64,000 bases of DNA from contig CM034304.1 in NCBI GenBank assembly GCA_019925795.1, forward strand, positions 18,182,228 to 18,246,227, in the 5' to 3' direction. This stretch comes from Dendrobium chrysotoxum (Eukaryota > Streptophyta > Magnoliopsida > Asparagales > Orchidaceae). The translations under genes were made by a program, and so were the position numbers. Positions 26,801 to 37,194 of this stretch are shown piece by piece (position 1 is the first letter of the stretch; the number at the start of each line of letters is the position of its first letter). The notes beneath the pieces are model-generated. The model searched no databases. It saw nothing but the letters and a program-made list of their open reading frames with translations, and was not told where the DNA came from.

Positions 26801-28670
26801 CGTCTACTAGCCTCCTTATTTGTAACAAGCTCATTCCGTTCAAGCTCCAAAGCTTTTAACTTGTTCTTACAAGCTGGTATTTTCTTAACCATGTTTAAAG
26901 CCTCATTAACAAACTTTGTGTCGTCTGCAAAATCAACCTCTTGATAACATGTCTACCCTTGCATCATCCACAAATTAACTACTTCATCCAGTTAAAACTT
27001 TAGTTAAGTTGAATCAATCTAGCAATGTTCGTAAAGACTTTTGAGCTTCTAAGGTTATCTTTTTAGAGCTATAATGGAACTATTGAAGATCTATGACAAG
27101 AGACTTATTTATTATTGATGATGATGTTGATGTTTTCCCTTTCATATCTCCTTCCACGAGATAGATTTGTCATTCATTACCCTCACTTGAGATGGATTTC
27201 ACATTCATTCTCTTTACTTATATGAATTTCTCATTCATTTCTCTTACTCAGAATGAATTTCAATTGTTCTACAATACAGTTAAGGATCTCCAATTCTTCC
27301 ACTAGCAATACTTAGAATCCCAAGAATAGAATTCTTCGCAACAGAAGATAATTGGTGCGGTGTAATTCCATCTCAGCTCTTAGTCATGAGTTGTAGTCAC
27401 TCATATGTAACTTGTTGCATTCATTATAGACTCCCTTGTGTTATGAATAGATCACTATATTTTAGATTCCTTGTGTTCATTGTAATCATTTCACCTTATT
27501 CAGTTGCATGATTGAGACGAATATTATGAGCAGATCATTGTCATCTAGTTCATGATATGGATGACAATGCTAGCATTATTGCTAATTAGCAATTTGCATT
27601 CCAACCAATGTGATGATTCTTTGGTATCTCATTAAGGTTTTGTGTTTTGATTGCAAGCACATTGTTGCACTTTCCAATTAATTTTACTTGCGGGTAGATT
27701 ACATTTGTTACCCTCATTTTGAGTCAATTATAAGCGAGTTATTGGTTAAAGGTTTCAAATCAAGGCTTGCAACTAAGTCACATCTTTAGTAATTTCATCA
27801 ATGTTTGTAGACAAGTTATAGTTGCAAATTTCTTGTTTCTACATTGGTTTGCAACATGCATGACGGTTCTCCACAAGTCTCTTATTTGCTTACGAGCAAA
27901 TCACATTCGTTGAAATTTTAGTATAAGTTCCTTGTTGATCCATTAATTTGATTTTTTTAATTGATATTTATATTTTTGAATGCATTTATTAAATTAAAGT
28001 CCATTTCTTTGTGTATTTGTTTGAGTTCAAGATCTGTGTATTTGTTCAAGTTCATGTTCACAAGTCCAAGTCCAAGTTTAAGTCCCCTGTTCACCGGAAA
28101 ATCCGGCAGCCTCCCGGCGTCTCCCCTGTTTAAGGGAAATTTTGGGAGACTAGCCTTCCCTTCTACGTTATATGAGTGCTTCAGGTAGATGTCGGATGAC
28201 ACCGCGGCTGTATTTTCTTTAATCCCCGCTACGCTACATGAGCGCTTAAGGGTCTCTGGTACCTGTTTTAAAAGACAGCGCAATTGGATTTCCCCCGCTA
28301 CGCTATATGAGCGCTTAAGGGTACTTATTTTTCGCCCGCCTCACGCTATGTGAGCGCTTCAAGTATTACCCGCCTCTTCACAAGCGTCGCACCGGTTTCC
28401 CTCTTCCTCTGCTACGTGAGTGCATAGGGAGGTTTGCCGGCTCGCCGCAAGCATCGAGAGCGGGATTTTTTTTTTAGTTGGAAAATTATACCTGTGTGAC
28501 GGTTGGCGGCGACAACGGAATGCACAAAAACTCATACTTTTTTTATTTTTCTTTTCTCACTTTTTTTTTTGTTTACTCTCTTTTTTCTTGGAACTCTTTT
28601 TTTTTTCTTTTCTGTTTTTTTAAGCCCTTTTTTATTTTTTATTTTTTGGCTTCTTTCCAAACACACACAT

Positions 28671-28733
<63 letters not shown>

Positions 28734-31700
28734 AATAATACTAATAATATTATTAATGGTAGTAATATTAACTATAATACTAGTGTTATTAACTACTAAT
28801 ATTTATAATCATAATTTTAATAACAACAAATATCATAATAATACAAGTAATAAAAGCTTAATACCCTGTTATTTGTGGAGATCGGGTTAGGGCAGTAGTT
28901 GGCAGCGGCTTGTTGAGGAAGAGGAGGGTCGGAAGGTCTCGGATTTGCGAAGTCGAGGTCGCAGGCGTGGGTTTCGGACAAGGGATTTCAAATGGGTCGG
29001 GGTAGGCATTGAAAGTCGGATGGATTCGGCAGGGAAGGAGGTGGATTCGCTTGTGGTGTGGAGGTCGGCGGGTCTACGATAGAGATTAGGAGGTTGGCTT
29101 CCTGGAAGAAGATCGGCTATGTGGTTGGTGCGAACATGAGCTCACTTTGCTTGTGGATTTTGGCTGCAGGTAAGTAGGGAAAGGGATAAGAGGGAGAAGA
29201 GCAGTGGAAGGAAGAAGTTTGGGCGACTGGTTGGTGTTGGACAGAGAAGGGGTCAGCTAGAGGCATTGGTATGGGAGGAAATCAGAGACCTTGCGATGGG
29301 TAAGAAAAACTAACGCGAATGGCTCGTCTGCCCTTTTATTAACGTGAATGGGAGAAGCGAGCCGCGCACACGAGAGATGGGATACGAGTTCGGAGCCGTT
29401 TTGCAGAGCCGCGACATCATTACTTTAGCAGAAGGCGGGATTCGAGCAAGATTTGCCGTATGGGCTTCGACAGGTATGGCAGAAAAAGAATTTTTAATTC
29501 AATTTTTTTTTTGATGTGCTATAGAGGTCAACAGTTGGCTGCATATGAGAAAGCTCTAAATTAGTAAGGATTTCTTGCTAAAGGAAAAGGAAAGTGCTTC
29601 TAAATAAAATATGCGAACAATTTCCTTGTGCAAACAATATCTAGCTTGAAAATTGAAGGCTCTTTCAATAGCATTAGAGCCCTATGCTTTCATCTGTTTT
29701 GAGTCATAGCCTTCGACCCGAAATAAATATCCACTTAATTGTGAGCTATAATATTAGTTGGAGCCACTGTGGTTAGAACACTACAGGAAAATCACGTATG
29801 ACCGGTGGATTTTCTGGTGTAAATTTATTGATTTTTTGGCGGATTTAAAAGTTTTCCGGTGGATTTCCTGCAAAACTGTTTTTTGCCAATAAAACGAGCG
29901 TCGAAAAAAAATTTCGAAAAAAAAAATTCGCCGGAAAAATTTTCCTGTGGAATTTGGCCGCAGGAAAATTTTCCGGCAGCTGTCCAACCGAGAAATTTCG
30001 CCAAAATAATTAAAAAACAATAGCAAGCTGGCTGACTGCCTGGCCTGCCCGCGACATCTGCCCCCACCGACCAGCACAAGCTACCTGCCAGGCCCGCCCG
30101 GCCTGCCCATGCTGCCAGTCAGCCCGCCCGTGCCCTGCCAGCTCGAATGCGCCCGCACCAATCAGCCCGCCCGCACGTTCCCGCCTAGATTCGAACACTC
30201 AACCTCTTGAAAGAATTTCAAAAGAGTCTTCCGCTTTGCTGCACTGCAAAATGTGTTATGATATTATATATTTTATATCTAAATAATATTAGCAGTATTA
30301 AAATTTAAAATAAATTAAAATTAAAATATTAAAATTAATAAATAAGCCATTAAATTAATTATTAATTAAAATAAGTTATTAAATCAATATTTAATTAATT
30401 AGTAATTTAATAACTTATTTTAATTATTTAATTAAGAATAAATTAAAATAAAATATTAAAGTTATTATAATTAAGATAAGTTATTAAATTAATAATTAAT
30501 TAAAATAAGGTATGAAATTAATAATTAATTAAAATAAATTATTAATTAATAATTAATTAAAATGAGCTATAAAATTATTAATTATTTAAATTACAAAAAA
30601 AAATTTTCAGAAATTTTTAAAAATTTGCCGGAAAATCCATTGGAAAGTTTGCTGGAAACAAATCCGTCGGAAATTTGCCGGTAAATCCATCGGAAAAGCT
30701 GGGAAAAATATGTCGAAAATATTTCATTGTAATTGGTCGGAAATCCGCCGGAAAATTCGTTGAAAATCAGTCTGCGGAAAGCCGCCGGAAAATTCGTCGG
30801 TAATAGGCCATTTTCCTATAGTGGAAAAAGGAAGAGGAACCTTCTTAAAGATGGCATTCTTTTCTTTTTCTACTTAGCTTTACGATCGAGCTTTTGCACT
30901 TCCTCAATTAGTGTGGATATTATTTTAGGGCATGATCGAATGCTTGCCCTAGGTTGTCTGAACAAGTGAGCTCACCCTTAGAATACATATCCTTAAACTT
31001 TCCTTGACAAAAATAACATTGAAATTCTACATTAACCCCCACTCCAATTGACCTAACTTTCTTTAACTTGGTAACAAATACATATAAAGTTTTGATTCAT
31101 CTCTTTGGGATTATTGCTAACCCCATTTGTGCCCATCTTAGAAGTCATTATCTAGTAAACAACAAGCGAAACAAGTTTGTAATTTGTATGTTTTAATTGA
31201 ATTATTGACAAAAATGTTGGTCACAAGTCATTGTACCATTAATATTATTTTTTGTTGAATGGAATTTATTTCAGTTTTCTTAAACATTCAAATCATTAAC
31301 CATAAAAATTTAATCACACTATTTAATTAAAAATGCTAATAAAATTGAAATATTTTTAATACATAAAGAATGGAATATTAGCTAAATCAAATAATAGGGA
31401 AGAAAGAATGCTTGCAATGCGCTTATTAAGAATTGAAATTGGGGAATATTAGATAAATAAAATAATAGGGTAAAAATGACTACAAGGACAATTCAGATCA
31501 TTGAGCAGACCAACTTAAGATGTCTAGACTAGGCAAGATTGCAAGCCAAAATGGCCAAGGCATGATATTGAGTTGCTTCAACAAAGACTAGTAAGAGATG
31601 GCGAGTGACTTGGACGGAGAGGCATGTGTGTGAGATGTTGAGTGGCTTTGGCGAAGAATAGATAAGAGATGACGTGCGGCTTTGACAAGGGGGAGTGATG

Positions 31701-34700
31701 GGATTGCAAGACTGAGAGGCTAGGGTTATGGGTATACGCACATAAGTTAGGGTATATATGCGAATTAGAATTTATTTTGATTTCACTAACTCAAGCTCTA
31801 GTGTCTTGCTTGTGTCCCAACGTGTATGACCCATGCCTCCTGTGTCCAACCCACGTTTGAGTCCCAATTCCATATTTAAAACCATAGGAAACTTTTTTTA
31901 GAGTATCAAACATGTGTCGAGGCATGTCGAAGCCATATCTGTGTTGGACATGAACATGGAAGGCATTTTGGAGTGTTTGTGCTTCCTAGATTTCACCGGC
32001 TTTTAAATACTTTTGTGATGAGCACATTTAACTCTTAATTATTGTTTACTATTTGCGAAAAAATATATACCCGTATTTGGGGGTAATCATTTTCTGGTGT
32101 TCATAGGACCTAATACATATCTTGAGGCTGTCGAACTTTGGCTTTTGCATTCTTTTTGTTATCATTTCAGCCCATTATGTTTCTATGAAGATCTGGTTGT
32201 GTTATTATGACATTTAATAGTGAAGGGGTTTTGCCCAGCTTTATATGCAAGCTTCCTTGTTGGAAATATGGTGGAACAACTGTGGAATTTTGCATGGCCT
32301 ACAGCTGTTGCAACTCTTCATACAAGTCTCTTACCAGTTGCTGTTGTGGGTTTCTTTGCCAAGGTAGCTAAAGAATCAATGATTTCATTTTCTGGGATAT
32401 TGAACTCTATGAGCATGATTAGTGATTGATTTTGTTTAATTCAGCTTTCAGTCTTCATTGGGGCCCCTTTGGTTGGTAATCTCATGGATCACTTCCCTAG
32501 AATTCCTGCATATCACAGTCTTAATATAATACAGGTGTGCTACAGCTTTGAGCCTGTAAAAGATGCTTTCTTGTAACAGTTTTCTTCATATAACATAACA
32601 TCATTTTGGCTGTTAACATGTATAAAATTTGGCTGTTAACATGTATATTGCGTCAGACAGCTGCTCAGCTATTGTCAGCTGCAATGATTATACATGCACT
32701 CAGCAGGCCATTGTGTACTTCTGCATCAGCCATGCTTTTCCAACCGTGGTTTATAGTGCTGGTTGCCATGGGAGCAATTGAAAGACTTGCAGGCTTAGCT
32801 TTGGGTGTTACTGTTGAGCGTGAATGGGTAGTGCTGGTAATTGGATGATTTCAGATGCTGCATTTATTTGTTCTTTGTGTATTTATTTATTTTTCTTAAG
32901 TAGGTTCTACTGTAATGTAAAGTTAGCAGGCACTAATAGGCCAATCGCTTTAGCCTGTGCAAATGCCATGCTCAATCGTATTGATCTTCTCTGTGAGGTA
33001 AAGGTTACCACTAATAATTTATTTTTGTTGCCAAGCTTCATATTCTTGACGTTCTTAATATATTCGGGTTATAGAAGCCCTGACTCCTTGTTTGAAATGC
33101 GCAGATAGCTGGCGCTTCAATTTTTGGCATTTTGCTATCCAAATACCATACAGTAACTTGTTTAAAACTCGCTTCTGGACTAATGATATGTGCATTGCCT
33201 GTTTTGGTACATCCAATTTCTGTATATTTTATTGGCGTCAACTTTTGTCCATTCTCAAGCCGTTTACCTATTGCAGTTTATTTTAGGGGAACTTATAAAC
33301 AGGAGTTCAAGTGGTGCTCTTGAATGCTCCAAGTTCTCTCAGAACTCTGATAGTTCCTTTAGAGTTGGTTCCCTCGTAAATATGGGGAAGATAGGTAACT
33401 TCATTACATGTATTTTTATTATGGTTCTTATGTTTTAATGAAAATAAACATATTTAATCTATCCTTGCATTTTCAGTTGAAATTGGATTCAAGTCCATGA
33501 GAAATGGCTGGATGGAATATAGAAATCAACCCATTCTTCCTGCAAGTTTGGCATATGTATTCCTGTATTTCAACATTGCCCTTGCTCCAGGGTCCATAAT
33601 GACGGCATTCCTAATGCATCATGGTACGATTTACAGATTTTCTTCTCTGCTAAAGTGTGATAACTTTCAGTTTCAATTGCGTCGCATGGAGTTGAGCAAA
33701 GTTTACTTCATTCTATATTGTGATATTTACTGCCATTTTACCAACCAAACTCCCCCAGTTATGCTTCTCCCCTCTACTTATTCCATACCGAGTAAATTTT
33801 AGCGGTATCAGACAATGGTTGCATGTTTTTAATTCCCTCCTCTTCGAAAGCCCCCCACCAGCCCTTCTAAAGCCCCACCACCTTCATAATTAGCTATCCT
33901 ATCACTATTAAAATTTTCTTCATTTATTATGCTTGAGTGGTAATTAAAAAATTGGATGAAGGAAAAAAGTGTAATATGTTACTAATCTTCACATTCCTTG
34001 TTCTTATGGTTAGACCTATAACTTTTATTTGCAATTTAGTTATTTAAATTAACTTGTGTTGATTTAAAGAATTGCATGTGTACATCAACCTCTTTCCTAA
34101 CCTCCAGTGGTGTAGTAAACTGCATAGTAGGTACATCCGTTTTATGTGGTGTGAAATTGTCAGCTTAAGGTATCATTTGTTATTAAACTCATCTTTCAAT
34201 ACCATTTCTGCCGCATCCTCATCCTACCGCTCTTCCATTGTTAGGTTAACATAATGTTCAGTTTGTGTCCTAATGAGGGGCGTGAGCTTTGAAACTTTTA
34301 ACTGTTTCTTTTCCCGATTGTTACCAGTTGAATGCATGGAGCATTATATTTATAAATGATAACAACTGGATTGGTTGCAAAAAATTATTCTGGCAGTAGC
34401 CTCTCAATGACACTATAATATCCGAGTCTTCCTCTCTTTTTCATTGTGGGTTTTGGTGAGTTTGTTGAGGGATTTATTTGATCTCTTTGAGTAGAATAGC
34501 ATATATAGATCTTTATTGATCTTCTCCAATAGATGATTTTAGGCTCTGAAAGGATGCTCCCGTGTTCCTTTTGGTGAATTTGAGAGTGAGTACTCATATA
34601 GGAAGATATCTTTCGTTTACCTTTTTTCTTTTCCCAATATTTCCCTTGATCGATTGCTAGGATTTATTTATATGGATTTGGATTTTCTTGAGGAGATTTG

Positions 34701-37150
34701 GGCTTGGTTGTTAGTTGATAGGTTGACTAAAAACTCATTTGAGTTAAATTATGAGCTTGACGTTACTGGCCAAGGTTATGAGTTTGGATGATGCCAACAA
34801 AAATAACTCCATTTTCTCAAGTGGGGGAAAAATGTGCATTTGATGTTTTCCCATCCACCTAGTTGATTTGGCTGTTTTTGTTCTAGTCTAATTGATTTGG
34901 CGGGCTTGAAAACATGGGAGATAGCCTAGTGTTTGGTGGGACTTGCAGCATAGAATCTAAACTTGAGTTTGATTCTTGTTAGCATGGTAGTTGGCTCTAT
35001 TGATGGGTTTGATGACATGGTTGTTAGCTTGCTTGGTTATATGCATATTTACCTCCTAGATCTAGCTATTGAGCATAGTTCTTAGGATGTTGTGTTGTCG
35101 AGAGCCCTAAATGTCAAACCATCCTTTCTGAGATGAGGTTCTTCTCACTCCATGGTTGAATAATGATTGATCCCATTGGATGTCGACTCAGAAGAGCTCT
35201 TCTCTATCCATCTCTACATGGGCTCTCTCTTTCCCATGGGCCATCAATAGCAAAACTTGGGGGGTCATCTTGTGTAAACTTGGGCAATGCAATAACTTTA
35301 ATAATGTTTATATTTATTAATTACTTTTCTTTGCTCTCCCTTCTGTGTTGTTTGAGCTCTAAGTGAAGCTTCTAGTAGCCATTCTTTGTATGCCTTGCCT
35401 TACTGTAGTTAGCACATTTTAGCTTGGCATCCTACTTTCTATCTTCCTCTTTGATCGATCCTTGACCTTGGATTGTTTATGGCTTCATTCTTTTGCTTGT
35501 CGGGTTCCTCTCCTTGATGCCTTTTACTTTAAGTCGGCGTTGGTGATGTCATTTATGGATAAGAGCATTATTCGTGGTGGATACCTGATACATATATTAT
35601 AATGGCTTCTTGTTCATCCAAGAAGATTTCATAGGCAATGGTTCACCTTCGAAATTCTATAGCGCAGTCTTTGTATGATTTGCTCACATTTTTCAATTGC
35701 TGTCATTTGACATACTTCTCTTCTTCATGACTGATTGGGTGGGAATCAACTCATTAATAGCCATTTAAACACTAACAAATTCTGGTGGTTTTTACGTAAG
35801 AGTTCAACCATACAAGTGCAGTGGAAGTAAGCTTCAAATGAGCAAAAGAAACTCGTTATACAGTTGAAATTATAAATATTAAAGTTTCTAATTGCTCGAA
35901 GTAGTTTTCAATGCAATGTGCATTGATTGTTCCATCATAGGTGAGTTTAGCTTCACCTCCACCTTGAAAGGGTGGTGCTGTACTCTTTTTGAATCGTTCT
36001 TTTGATGATGACAGTGTCCCCCACTTCAGTCACCACCTCATAGTCTTCATCTTCTTATTTATCCTCTTCTTATAAAAATAACACCCTTTTTCCTAATTGC
36101 CTCTTGGAAATGAATTGGCATAATATGATTATATTGGTTGATGCATGTCACAACTGCGATTGTTATATAACGATCTATGCTAGTTAACTCAAGTTTTTGC
36201 AGCCATAAAGTTATACTTTCAATTTCGGCTGATGGTGATGGGTAACTCCCATGGTGTTTTGGTGGACACTTCGTGCTCTATTTCTTTGGAACACTTAGTT
36301 TTTACCAACTCTCCAATGGGTACATAATAGCCTCATTCAGGTACCAACTTGATCTAAATTGAGGGAAGAGGATTAAATGATCATTGAAACCAATCCTTGT
36401 GATCTAGAAGAGGCATGTTTTAGTAGGAAGGTTGTGTATTTAGTACGAAGATGGAACTCGGGTAGAGCATAATATGTAAAAAAATCAAATATAGGGCTTA
36501 GAATGAAGTTCAGGTAGAGTGATTACACATTTTTTCATGGTTCCGACTCATTCAAGGAAGACGAGTTCTTTTTCTTAATGTTCTCCATAGTCCATATCAC
36601 CAAGGTTGTATCTAAGATATTGCAGTGAGAGGAGCTTAGTTTTCCCTCTTTCGGAGGTTTTGCTAGAGCTTATCGATACAGGTAAAGGAAGATTTTGGCG
36701 GAACTCCATCATCTTGTTTTCTTTGCTCAAGTGTACAAAGACTTCTATTTTTATATACATGGTAGGAATAAAATGTTAAAAGGAATCTAAATACAACAAA
36801 ACTAATAGCATATGATGGAACTAGTTGTTGGACAAAATATCATGGATTTATCCTAGGAGAGTACTTGTGGTGGACCTGCCCTCCAAACACTCATCTATAT
36901 GTCAAGATACAAACAAAATTTCTTGTCAACATTAGAAAACATTGATATAATCATGTAGTTTTCTTAAAGGTTTACCTTTTTATGGGAGAAATAAACCATT
37001 AGCTCCGTTGATAGCTACCATACACGCTCACACAAACCATGTTTAATCAAGCGTCCTTGACTGAAGGATATTGTTTTTAGGCTTAGCTCTAAGTGGTCTA
37101 GGTATTCAATTTTGATGCTCACATTATTTTTCCAATTGCTGTCATTTGAC

Positions 37151-37194
<44 letters not shown>

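Noticed and set aside
28503..28799. 98-codon frame across the T-rich and (AT)n tract
   Set aside because: It is a low-complexity phenylalanine and Tyr-Ile run produced by poly-T and AT repeats.
29781..30198. Overlapping minus-strand frames of 98, 84 and 62 codons in the CACTA element
   Set aside because: They follow the GC-rich block and subterminal repeats; three overlapping frames with no domain are what composition alone gives.
30185..30270. Possible tRNA-like gene (B-box-like GTTCGAATCT in reverse sense)
   Set aside because: No A box, acceptor stem or cloverleaf could be built around it.
32220..32238. FPN3 exon 4 starting after AATAG at 32220
   Set aside because: That acceptor breaks phase with exon 3 and adds non-family residues. 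The CCCAG at 32231-32238 gives the expected GLYALYAS join.
33132..33323. Frame continuing past FPN3 exon 8 into VHPISVYFIGVNF
   Set aside because: The continuation does not reach the conserved downstream block. Splicing at 33206 to 33277 restores phase and family sequence.
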